Origin: Bauldia sp. | GTDB lineage: Bacteria; Pseudomonadota; Alphaproteobacteria; Rhizobiales; Kaistiaceae | DNA length: 64,000 nt | Direction of reading: 5' to 3' | Assembly (NCBI GenBank): GCA_028284325.1 | Contig: JANQRX010000010.1 | Span: 62,001-126,000 of the forward strand | Shown here: piece after piece, positions 52,097 through 59,886 of the stretch | Layout: the number at the start of each line of letters is the position of its first letter | Numbering within the stretch: position 1 is the stretch's first letter | Translations under genes and position numbers: made by a program | Notes under the pieces: generated by a model | What the model was told of the DNA's origin: nothing | The model's database searches: none | The model's input: only the letters and a program-made list of their open reading frames with translations

Positions 52097-55051
52097 TCAG
52101 CCGGCCAACACCCGCGTCGTCGGGAAAGTGATGCGCACCATCGTGCCCTGGTCCGGCGCGCTTTCGATGTCGAACGTGGCGCGGTTGGCCTCCACCAGCG
52201 CCTTGGTCAGCGGCAGGCCGAGGCCGGTGCCCTTGTCCGCGTCGCGCTTGGTGGTGGCGAGCTGACGGAACGGCTGCAGGGCCGAGCGGAGATCCTTCTC
52301 CGACATGCCGACGCCGGTGTCGCGCACCCGGACCGCCACCTCGCCATTGTCTTCCAGACCCGTCGACACGATCACCTGGCCGCCGGCGGCGGTGAACTTC
52401 ACGGCGTTGGAGAGAAGGTTCAACAACACCTGGCGCATGGAGCGCTGATCGGCGACGACGTTCGGCACCGCCGTCGACAGCGACGTGCGGATGATGATGC
52501 GCTCGCGGTTGGCCTGCGGCTGCATCAGCGCCACGCACTCCTGGATCACGGCGTTCATCGGCACCGACTCGAAGTTCAGATCCATCTTGCCGGCCTCGAT
52601 CTTCGACAGATCGAGCAGATCATTGATGAGGCTCATCAGATGGTCGCCGGAGGTGTGGATGTCGCGCAGGTAGCTGCGGTAGCGCTCGTTCTCGACCGGG
52701 CCGAAGCGTTCCTCGATCATCACTTCCGAAAATCCGATGATCGCGTTGAGCGGCGTGCGGATTTCATGGCTGACCTTGGCGAGGAACTCCGATTTCTGCT
52801 TGTTGGCTTCCTCGGCGTCGTGCTTGGCCGCGACCAGTTCTTCCTCGACGTTCTTCCAGTAGGTGATGTCGCGGAGCACCGCGCAATAGGTGTCGGCGTC
52901 GCCGATCCGCCCCATGGTCATGAACAGCGGAATGAGCCCGCCGCTGGGAACCTTGCCGATCACCTCGCGCCCGTCGTTGAGCACGCTGGCGACGCCGTTG
53001 GTGGCGAGCCCCTCAAGGTAGTCGACCGCGGTGCGCCGGCTCTCCTGGGCCAGGAGGTCGGTGAGCGGACGGCCGATCATCTCCGCCGATTCGACCCCGA
53101 ACAGGGCCTCCGCCGCACGGTTGAGGTTGAGCACCCGCCCGGCGCGGTCGACGACCGCCACACCGTCGGTGGCGGTATCGAGCACGGCCTCCAGTTCGCC
53201 GGCTCGCGCCACGGCGGCGGCGAGATCAGTGGTCAGGCCCTCGCGGTCGGCGTCGGCCGCGTCCGGGCTGAGCGCCACCATGAGCGCGTTGGCGCCGTCC
53301 CAGGTGACCGTCCGCATGGAGACCGTCACCGCCACGGTGCCGCCGTCACGCAGCGCGGCAAACACGCGGCCGGCCTCGCCGGTCAGGTCGCGGGCGGTGA
53401 GGTAGCGCTCGTTGTCGGGGAAGACCGCGTCGATGCCGCCGGCTTCGGACAGGTCGTCGAGGCCGGCATAGCCCAGGAGATCGGTGAGCGCCCGGTTGGC
53501 GAACAGCGTGTCGCCGTCGCGGATCACCATCAGACCGAGCGGAACCCGGTCGAGGAGCGCCTCCGCCGTCGCGTGGTCGTCCGCGACGGTTCCCGTGTCG
53601 GGCGGTACAGGTGACGCCGGCGCGATGGTCTCGGCCTCGGCTGCCGACGTCGGCGTCAGCGACTCGCCGATCTTGCGGAACGCTTCCCGCTCGTGACCCG
53701 ACAGCGGCTCGGCGACCGCCGTCGGGGGCGCGTCCATGGCAGGCGTTGAGGGGTGGCCGGCCTCCACCGAAAGCCGCGCCGCGTCGTCGGGATCGGACAG
53801 GTCGACCGGTTCCAGCGACGCCTCTTCCGGCTCAAGGAACGCTTCGTCGGGCTCGGCCATGGGAGCATCGGGCGCGTCGTGCGCCGCGAGGCCCGCTCCC
53901 GGCAGCGCCGGTTCGATCTCATCGTGATGGATGATCCCGAAGCCGCGGCGGCCGCCAACCTCGGGAGCCAGCGCGAACAGGTCGATGGCCACGGCGGTCG
54001 CCGTGTCGCTCACCGGCCATATGACGCGCGCCGTCCAGGCTTGCGCGCGCTCCGCGGGCAGGGTCAGGCCGAGCGCGTCGGCAACCTCGTCCCAGCCGCG
54101 GCCGACAAGGGCCGCATTGCCGTCGCCGACCGCAGCGGCGAGCTGCGAGGTGACAGTGACGATCCGGTCGTCGGCGTCGGTGCCCCACACAAAGCGAGAG
54201 GTGCGCCGCGGCGCGTGCGCCGATTCCGTGTCGGCCGCGGCCGGTGCGGGCTCTGCGGCCGGCGGGACGTTGTCCTGGATCGTCGGCGGGCGCTCAGCGG
54301 GTGTTGCGTCGACCGCGGGTGCTTCGCTTTCCGCGTCGACGGCGGCAGGAGAGGGCTTCGCGGCTTCCGGCGGGCCGACGAGCACCAGATAGACCGACCC
54401 CGACCCATCCACCGACGCTTTGGCGAGGCGCGCGACCGCGGCCTGGCGGGCGGTCGAGCCGACGACAAGCTCGGACGTGACGAGGTTGTCGGCACCGGCG
54501 CCGGCCTGCGTTATCAGGTCGTCGATCTGCTGCTCGGCGGGTTCGAGGTCCTTGGCGGCACCGACGGCCGCGAGAACACGTCCATCCTCATCGAGGAACG
54601 AGACCAGTCCGTGCCGGATCGCAAGCGCCTGTGCGGCGTCCTCGGCGCGGGTGGCGAGCGACGATGACGCTCCACCCGCGGCCGCAATCGCCAGCACCGC
54701 GCGTTCGCCGTCGTCGAGGTTGAGGCGCCGGCAGGCCGCCGCGACGGTCGCAAGCCGGGTGCCGCGGCCGATACGGAGCATCTGCAGGCGCGAGGACTCG
54801 CTGGGCAAGGTGCGGGCAAGCCGCGCCGCCTGGGCGACGAACGGATTGAGGCCGGAGAACCGCTGGTCGAGCAGAGTCCAGGCATCCGTCGCCTCGAACA
54901 GGCGGACCGCGGCGGCGTTGCACCACAGGAGACGCCGCCCGTCGCTGGCGACCACGAAGGCCGGATGCGGTTCGAGCAGGCAGCGCCCAACCTCCGGGCG
55001 GGCGGTCATGGCAAGGAAGGCTTCCGTCGCGTCAGTCACCGCGCCAGTCAT
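52097..55051 (-). CDS. PdhS-like PAS-domain sensor histidine kinase
   Basis: 984 residues. An N-terminal region of about 500 residues, partly low-complexity (Ala/Pro/Glu-rich), precedes two PAS domains (about 505-615 and 625-740). The HisKA dimerisation/phosphoacceptor region has His762 in VSHEIRTPLNAIIG, and the HATPase has RDTGVGM, KGTGLGLPLT. The kinase core resembles the Brucella/Sinorhizobium cell-division kinase PdhS, a DivK-directed kinase, rather than a hybrid: no receiver domain is present. A CtrA-type site lies upstream. Confidence 0.87.
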   Translation of the reverse strand: MTGAVTDATEAFLAMTARPEVGRCLLEPHPAFVVASDGRRLLWCNAAAVRLFEATDAWTLLDQRFSGLNPFVAQAARLARTLPSESSRLQMLRIGRGTRLATVAAACRRLNLDDGERAVLAIAAAGGASSSLATRAEDAAQALAIRHGLVSFLDEDGRVLAAVGAAKDLEPAEQQIDDLITQAGAGADNLVTSELVVGSTARQAAVARLAKASVDGSGSVYLVLVGPPEAAKPSPAAVDAESEAPAVDATPAERPPTIQDNVPPAAEPAPAAADTESAHAPRRTSRFVWGTDADDRIVTVTSQLAAAVGDGNAALVGRGWDEVADALGLTLPAERAQAWTARVIWPVSDTATAVAIDLFALAPEVGGRRGFGIIHHDEIEPALPGAGLAAHDAPDAPMAEPDEAFLEPEEASLEPVDLSDPDDAARLSVEAGHPSTPAMDAPPTAVAEPLSGHEREAFRKIGESLTPTSAAEAETIAPASPVPPDTGTVADDHATAEALLDRVPLGLMVIRDGDTLFANRALTDLLGYAGLDDLSEAGGIDAVFPDNERYLTARDLTGEAGRVFAALRDGGTVAVTVSMRTVTWDGANALMVALSPDAADADREGLTTDLAAAVARAGELEAVLDTATDGVAVVDRAGRVLNLNRAAEALFGVESAEMIGRPLTDLLAQESRRTAVDYLEGLATNGVASVLNDGREVIGKVPSGGLIPLFMTMGRIGDADTYCAVLRDITYWKNVEEELVAAKHDAEEANKQKSEFLAKVSHEIRTPLNAIIGFSEVMIEERFGPVENERYRSYLRDIHTSGDHLMSLINDLLDLSKIEAGKMDLNFESVPMNAVIQECVALMQPQANRERIIIRTSLSTAVPNVVADQRSMRQVLLNLLSNAVKFTAAGGQVIVSTGLEDNGEVAVRVRDTGVGMSEKDLRSALQPFRQLATTKRDADKGTGLGLPLTKALVEANRATFDIESAPDQGTMVRITFPTTRVLAG

Positions 55052-55094
55052 CCTGTGTCGCCGAACCAGCGGTCGCCGCCCACCGCCGCGATGC

Positions 55095-55109
55095 TTAACA
55101 CGACCTTAA
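55095..55109 (-). promoter_or_regulatory. CtrA-type binding site TTAA-N7-TTAA
   Basis: TTAACACGACCTTAA fits the alphaproteobacterial CtrA consensus (TTAA-N7-TTAA) exactly. It lies 44 bp upstream of the kinase start codon at 55051, in the 211-bp gap with the divergent phasin gene. Orientation is set to the kinase; it is palindromic so the other gene cannot be excluded. Confidence 0.7.
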
Positions 55110-55262
55110 TAGCCGTGGCGCCACGACAGGTCCACGTCGGCGGGGGCGTTGCCGCCGGGCGATTGTCGCGACGGTTAATGTCGGCGCCGGTGCTCGCGTT
55201 GTCACTCCGTCTCACGCATGGTACCTGCGGGCAGAGTTGGTTTTCCCTCAAGGAGTGACACC

Positions 55263-55628
55263 ATGACGTCGAATCCGTTCGAAATCCCCGACACTCTGCG
55301 CGACGCGGCGGCCAAGAGCGTGGAAGAGGCCAAGAAGGCGTTCGACCAGTACATCGAGGCGACCGGGAAGGCGGTCTCGACCAGCGAAGGCGCCGCCCGC
55401 TCGGCCTCCGAGAACGCCACCGACATGACGCGGCAGACCCTGTCGTTCGTCGAGAACAATGTTGCCGCCTCCTTCGATCTCGCCCAGCGGATGGTCCAGG
55501 CCCGCACCGTGGAAGAGATTGCCGCGCTGCAGCAGGAATATCTCCGCCGGCAAGCCGCCGCCATGGCCGAACAAGGTCAGGCGCTGGGTGCCGCTGTGAC
55601 AAGAATGGCCAAGCAAACCACTGATTAG
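55263..55628 (+). CDS. Phasin family protein
   Basis: 121 residues from the ATG at 55263 with AAGGAGTGAC upstream. Almost wholly helical and Ala/Glu/Lys-rich, with the phasin_2 pattern NPFEIPDTLRDAAAKSVEEAKKAFDQYI and FAQRMVQARTVEEIAALQQEYLRRQAAAM in parts. Phasins coat polyhydroxyalkanoate granules. The second phasin gene follows 180 bp later with its own promoter, so granule coats are encoded twice. Confidence 0.86.
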   Translation: MTSNPFEIPDTLRDAAAKSVEEAKKAFDQYIEATGKAVSTSEGAARSASENATDMTRQTLSFVENNVAASFDLAQRMVQARTVEEIAALQQEYLRRQAAAMAEQGQALGAAVTRMAKQTTD

Positions 55629-55684
55629 ACGACAGAATCTCTGACTGCGGTGTGCCTTCGGCCAGGGCCACCGCGCCGGCTTCA

Positions 55685-55733
55685 TTGTGCACTGCAAAAA
55701 GATGTTGCAATGCACAACATCTTTACCTATATG
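55685..55733 (+). promoter_or_regulatory. Phasin promoter with TGC-rich inverted repeats (PhaR-like operator)
   Basis: TTGTGCACTGCAA, then AAAGATGTTG ... CAACATCTTT (perfect 10-bp arms), with several TGC/GCA words, at 55685-55724. The promoter is -35 TTGCAA (55705-55710), 17 bp, -10 TATATG (55728-55733). TGC-rich palindromes are the known binding sites of the phasin repressor PhaR in alphaproteobacteria; PhaR itself is not in the window. Confidence 0.55.
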
Positions 55734-55808
55734 CATCCTTGAGCGGGGAACGAACGTGCCTTGTAGCAGGGCCGACCCGCCGGTTTAGATGCAGCAAGGA
55801 TGATGACC

Positions 55809-56279
55809 ATGGCCACCAAATCGACGAAGTCCAAGCGTGACTTCAACGCATTCGAAGCTTTCTCCATGCCCACCTCGGCGTTCGAAGTTCCGGCGGCTCT
55901 GCGCGAAGCAGCGGAGCAGTCGGTGATCCAGTTCCGCGACACCTATGACCGGATGCGGACTGCCGCCGAAGAAGCCACCGAGCTCCTTGAGGAGACGATG
56001 GACACGGCGCGCGAGAGCGCGCTGGGGCTGAGCGAGAAGACCCTTGAGGCCGCTCGCAGCAACAGCGAAGCGCAGTTCGAGTTCGCTCGTGACCTGTTCG
56101 CCGCGAAGACCGTTGCCGACGTTGTCGAGCTTCAGACGGCTTTCGCCCGCAAGCAGTTCGAGGCGGCCTCGACGCAGCTCAAGGAGATGCAGGAGCTGAC
56201 CACGAAGTTCATGACCGACACCACCAAGCCGGTCGCCGCACGCGTGGAAAAGACCATCAAGGACGTGAGCGCCGCCTGA
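55809..56279 (+). CDS. Phasin family protein
   Basis: 156 residues from the ATG at 55809, chosen because AAGGA lies 8 bp upstream; ATGs at 55800 and 55803 are alternatives. A basic N-terminus (MATKSTKSKRDF) precedes an alpha-helical phasin domain: EVPAALREAAEQSVIQFRDTY and the C-terminal FAARDLFAAKTVADVVELQTAFARKQFE-type segment in parts. Binds the surface of polyhydroxybutyrate granules. Followed by a strong terminator. Confidence 0.88.
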   Translation: MATKSTKSKRDFNAFEAFSMPTSAFEVPAALREAAEQSVIQFRDTYDRMRTAAEEATELLEETMDTARESALGLSEKTLEAARSNSEAQFEFARDLFAAKTVADVVELQTAFARKQFEAASTQLKEMQELTTKFMTDTTKPVAARVEKTIKDVSAA

Positions 56280-56307
56280 CGGCCTCCGGTCCTGATCTCC
56301 CAGACTG

Positions 56308-56337
56308 AAGGCCCGGAGCCATGCTCCGGGCCTTTGT
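56308..56337 (+). terminator. Rho-independent terminator after the second phasin
   Basis: AAGGCCCGGAGC (56308-56319) pairs perfectly with GCTCCGGGCCTT (56323-56334), a 12-bp stem with a 3-nt loop and T's at its end (CCTTTG). Confidence 0.75.
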
Positions 56338-56403
56338 CGTTGGTGGACCTTGAACGCGCGCCGCGATGCTTCTACCTTTCGGCGCGGGCTGAGGCCCGTC
56401 TGT

Positions 56404-56480
56404 GCAGCCGTAGCTCAGTTGGCTAGAGCGTCGGATTGTGGCTCCGAAGGTCGTTGGTTCAATTCCAACCGGCTGTACCA
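56404..56480 (+). tRNA. tRNA-His (GTG), lacking G-1 and with A73
   Basis: A complete 77-nt tRNA with encoded CCA. Anticodon loop TTGTGGC gives GTG (His); anticodon stem TCGGA/TCCGA. The acceptor is GCAGCCG / CGGCTGT with a G1-T72 pair, base -1 is T rather than G, and the discriminator is A73. This departs from the usual tRNA-His identity but is known in alphaproteobacteria. Confidence 0.95.
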
Positions 56481-56513
56481 TTCCCCGCCTTTGGTACGAC
56501 TCCCTGTACGGGC

Positions 56514-56843
56514 CTACATCGGCACCGGCAGGAGTTCGTAGACCTCGATCGAGAAGTTGCCCTTGCCCTCGCTGAGGAAGGGATGGCCGTCCGTGAACGC
56601 CTTGGCGGCGTTCATGTCGGCGGCCTCGACGATCGAGTAGCCGGTGAGGTCTGCGGCGTTACGCGAACTGCCGTCGTCGACCACGGACGCGCCCGGTCCG
56701 AAGGGCGAGCCGACATCGGCGAGCGCGCCGCCGACCTTCTCCATCCACGCGCCCCACTTGGCCATCACCTCCTTGCTCTGCTCCTCGGTCATGTCCGCCA
56801 TGTCGGTCGCCGGACCTTTGTAGATGAGGATGAACTTCGCCAT
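56514..56843 (-). CDS. YCII/DGPF-related family protein
   Basis: 109 residues with an excellent ribosome site (CTTGGAGG). MAKFILIYKGPATDM opens the ferredoxin-like fold; the central segment KWGAWMEKVGGALADVGSPFG and YSIVEAADMNAAKAFTDGHPFL match the YCII-like/DUF1330-like group. Some relatives are small oxidoreductase-like or ligand-binding proteins, but no reaction can be assigned. It converges on tRNA-His and diverges from the next gene. Confidence 0.75.
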   Translation of the reverse strand: MAKFILIYKGPATDMADMTEEQSKEVMAKWGAWMEKVGGALADVGSPFGPGASVVDDGSSRNAADLTGYSIVEAADMNAAKAFTDGHPFLSEGKGNFSIEVYELLPVPM

Positions 56844-57015
56844 CGATTAACCTCCAAGTTAAATGAGGATCGTTGGTAGCACACCCTGTCGGAGGAGGAA
56901 AGCCGGGGGGTTTCGCAGCGGCGACGGCGCACGGTCTGCGTGATATTGCCGCGCACTGGCATGCCGGGCCATGCTTCTGCTAGCAATGGGACAGGGAAGA
57001 AACGAGAGGGGACGG

Positions 57016-57393
57016 ATGTCCGACTACAAGCTTAAATCCATTCGGCTCAACCTGGCGCGGACGCACGAGTTTCCCGAGGGCAGCGATCGCCACTACTACC
57101 GCTTCACGGCGCCGCTGGATTCCGACGGACATCTGAGCGCCGAAGGCTGGCGTCAGAATCGCGACATGTGCCGGGTGGTCCGTTCGTGGGCCGACGAGGA
57201 GGAGGACATCGGCCACCTCGTCCACAAGCAGGGCGGTTCCTGGGGCTTCCACTACGACATCGATGGCGACGAGGGTGACGAGTCCGGCTATCGGCTCGGC
57301 AGCCATCGCTTCGTGCCCGGCGAGTATGTCTCGATCCGCGACGAGGACGGCGAGCTTCACACTTTCCGCGTCGTGGCCGTCCTCGATATCTGA
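57016..57393 (+). CDS. Conserved-looking hypothetical protein (125 aa)
   Basis: From the ATG at 57016 (GAGAGGGG upstream). A cytoplasmic, charged protein without TM or signal peptide. Segments YKLKSIRLNLARTHEFPEGS, HYYRFTAPLDSDGHLSAEGW and GSHRFVPGEYVSIRDEDGE... in parts suggest a small beta-rich fold. I recall similar unnamed alphaproteobacterial proteins but cannot name a family. It converges on xseA with a 6-bp gap. Confidence 0.65.
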   Translation: MSDYKLKSIRLNLARTHEFPEGSDRHYYRFTAPLDSDGHLSAEGWRQNRDMCRVVRSWADEEEDIGHLVHKQGGSWGFHYDIDGDEGDESGYRLGSHRFVPGEYVSIRDEDGELHTFRVVAVLDI

Positions 57394-57399
57394 ACGCGT

Positions 57400-58947
57400 T
57401 CAGAGCAGCGTCTTCTGCTCGCCCGGATCGACCTTTTTCGTCCGCACTGCCTTGCGGGGACCGTGCCCCCGTGACACCGCCGCGACCTCGCCGTCACTGA
57501 AGCGCAGGTTGAGGACCCGCCCGGCCGGCGCCCCGGCGACTGAGCGGACCGGCGCCCCGTCGCCGTCGGTCACCAGCGCGTAACCGCGCGCGAGCACGCT
57601 CTTATAGGACAGCGCTTCGAGCAGGTCGCCGAGGGCCGCCAGGCGCTCGCGCTGACGGCGTATGCCGGTGCTGAAGCCGTTGACGAGACGCGGATCGACC
57701 TCCCGCAGTCGGTCGCGGCGCGCGTTCACCAGCGCCGCTACCCGGGCCGGATCAAGCCGCTCCGCACGGGCGCGAAGCGCTGTTGTCGCCGCCCGCAACA
57801 TCGCGGTTCCAGCGCCGTCGGCCCGTGCGGACAGCGCGTTGTGGCGCTCGCGCGCCAGGGCCAGGAACCGCTTGAGGCCGTTGACGTCGACACGGCCCGC
57901 GAGCCTGTCATAGGTCGACCGGTTGGCGCGGCCGGCGCCCTGGATCGCCAGCGCCAGGCGGTCGCCGAGGCCGTCGAGCATGCGCCGCCGCTCGCTGAGA
58001 AGTTCGTCCGCGCGCGGCAGCACCCGCGCCAGCGCCTGCAGGTCGCGCCGCCGTTGGTCGAGTCCGCGCCCGGCCGTGGTCGCAAGCCGCGACGCCAAAC
58101 CGGCGACATTGGCGACGAGATCGCTCCGCACCGGCACCGCCATTTCGGCCGCCGCCGTCGGTGTCGGTGCGCGCCTGTCGGCAACGTGGTCGATCAGCGT
58201 GACGTCGGTTTCGTGGCCGATCGCTGCGATCACCGGCACGGTGGCCGCCGCGACCGCGCGCACGACCGCCTCGTCGTTGAAGCCCCACAGGTCCTCGAGG
58301 CTGCCGCCGCCGCGGGCAACGATCACCACGTCGGGGCGCGGCAGCGATCCGCCCGCCGCCAGCGCGTCGAACCCGCTGATCGCGGCTGCCACCTCGGCCG
58401 CCGAGGTCTCGCCTTGCACCCGCACCGGCCACAGCAGGACCCGCACCGGAAAGCGCTCCTCGAGGCGGTGGAGGATGTCGCGGATGACGGCGCCGGTGGG
58501 CGAGCTCACCACGCCGATCACGCGCGGGAGATAGGGCAGGGGGCGCTTGCGGGCCTCGTCGAACAGACCCTCCGCGGCAAGCTTGCGCCGCCGCTCCTCC
58601 AGCAGCGCCATCAGCGCGCCGACGCCGGCCGGCTCCAGCGTGTCGATCACGATCTGGTACTTCGACTGACCGGCGAAGGTGGTGACGCGGCCCGTGGCGA
58701 TCACCTCCGCGCCCTCCTCGGGCCGGAATTTCAGGCGCTGCAGGGTCGAGCGCCAGATCACCGCCTCCAGCCGCGCCTTGTCGTCCTTGAGCGCGAAATA
58801 GCAGTGCCCCGACGCATGCACGCCGCGAAATCCCGAGATCTCGCCGCGCACCCGCACATGGCCGAAGGCATCCTCGACCGCGCGCTTCACCGCCTGCGAA
58901 ATCTCCGAGACGGAGAATTCGAGCAGATTGCCCTGTTGCGATTCCAT
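57400..58947 (-). CDS. xseA: Exodeoxyribonuclease VII large subunit
   Basis: 515 residues. An N-terminal OB-fold (about 8-110, ISQAVKRAVEDAFGHVRVRGEISG and GHCYFALKDDKARLEAVIWR) is followed by the catalytic core PLPYLPRVIGVVSSPTGAVIRDI and VIVARGGGSLEDLWGFNDEAVVRA, and a long coiled-coil region. It degrades single-stranded DNA with XseB, whose gene is not here. The C-terminal tail (GHGPRKAVRTKK) is basic. It diverges from rsmE. Confidence 0.96.
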   Translation of the reverse strand: MESQQGNLLEFSVSEISQAVKRAVEDAFGHVRVRGEISGFRGVHASGHCYFALKDDKARLEAVIWRSTLQRLKFRPEEGAEVIATGRVTTFAGQSKYQIVIDTLEPAGVGALMALLEERRRKLAAEGLFDEARKRPLPYLPRVIGVVSSPTGAVIRDILHRLEERFPVRVLLWPVRVQGETSAAEVAAAISGFDALAAGGSLPRPDVVIVARGGGSLEDLWGFNDEAVVRAVAAATVPVIAAIGHETDVTLIDHVADRRAPTPTAAAEMAVPVRSDLVANVAGLASRLATTAGRGLDQRRRDLQALARVLPRADELLSERRRMLDGLGDRLALAIQGAGRANRSTYDRLAGRVDVNGLKRFLALARERHNALSARADGAGTAMLRAATTALRARAERLDPARVAALVNARRDRLREVDPRLVNGFSTGIRRQRERLAALGDLLEALSYKSVLARGYALVTDGDGAPVRSVAGAPAGRVLNLRFSDGEVAAVSRGHGPRKAVRTKKVDPGEQKTLL

Positions 58948-59027
58948 GGCCGTATGGGGACAGCTTGCCGGTGCGCGGTCAAGCGCGGCCCTTGCGGCGG
59001 CGATGGTGGGCGGATTACCTCACCGCC

Positions 59028-59825
59028 ATGACCACGACCACCACAACGCATCAAGGCCGCGTGCCGCGCCTGTTCGTCGACGCCGATCTCGCCGAGGGCG
59101 CGGAGGTGGCGCTGTCGCAGCCCCAGGCGCACTATCTGGGACGGGTGGTGCGCCTGCGGGCAGGCGATCCGGTCCTTGTCTTCAACGGCCGCGACGGGGA
59201 ATGGCGCGCCGTCCTGGGCGCCGCGCATGCTCGTCGGACCGGACTCATCGTTGACGCCCGCCTGCGCGCACAGCCGCCGCAGCCTGACCTGCACCTCCTG
59301 TTCGTGCCGCTGAAACAGGCACGGCTCGATTATCTCATCCAGAAGGCGGTGGAGATGGGCGCCGGGCGCGTCCGGCCGGTGCTGTCGGACCACGGCCAGG
59401 TGCGGAAGCTGAACCTACGCCGCGCCCGCGCCAACGCCGTCGAAGCCGCCGAGCAGTGCGCCATCCTGACGATTCCGGCGATCGACGAGATGCGGCCTCT
59501 CGACGATGTTCTCGCCGATTGGACGGCGACCGAGAACGGCCGACGCCTGGTCTTTGCCGACGAGGCATCGGAGCGTGCCGATCCGCTCGCCGTTCTGGCC
59601 TCGCTCGGGGCGTCGCCGCTGGCGCTGCTCGTCGGCCCCGAAGGCGGGTTCTCGCCTGCCGAGCGCGAGCAACTGCGCGCCCACGACGCGGTGGTGCCGG
59701 TCCCGCTGGGCCCGCGCATTCTGCGCGCCGACACCGCCACCGTCGCCGCGCTCGCCCTGATCCAGGCTGCGGCCGGCGACTGGCGCGGCCAACCGCCGCA
59801 TGCCGCCGGTAACGACACCCTGTAA
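59028..59825 (+). CDS. rsmE: 16S rRNA (uracil(1498)-N(3))-methyltransferase
   Basis: 265 residues from the ATG at 59028; the frame is open upstream but this is the family start. An N-terminal PUA-like domain (RVPRLFVDADLAEG, HYLGRVVRLRAGD) precedes the SPOUT methyltransferase core. The trefoil-knot signature is ALLVGPEGGFSPAEREQL and PVPLGPRILRADTATVAAL. Methylates U1498 of 16S rRNA with SAM. It precedes gshA by about 60 bp on the same strand. Confidence 0.96.
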   Translation: MTTTTTTHQGRVPRLFVDADLAEGAEVALSQPQAHYLGRVVRLRAGDPVLVFNGRDGEWRAVLGAAHARRTGLIVDARLRAQPPQPDLHLLFVPLKQARLDYLIQKAVEMGAGRVRPVLSDHGQVRKLNLRRARANAVEAAEQCAILTIPAIDEMRPLDDVLADWTATENGRRLVFADEASERADPLAVLASLGASPLALLVGPEGGFSPAEREQLRAHDAVVPVPLGPRILRADTATVAALALIQAAAGDWRGQPPHAAGNDTL

Positions 59826-59886
59826 CCCCGGATTGTCGCCCCATGGTCCCGCCGCTATGGTGCGCGGCCCGATCCCGGAAGAATCG

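Noticed and set aside
56847-56862. TTAA-N8-TTAA upstream of the YCII-like gene
   Set aside because: Spacing is 8, not the 7 required by the CtrA consensus, and it overlaps the ribosome site.
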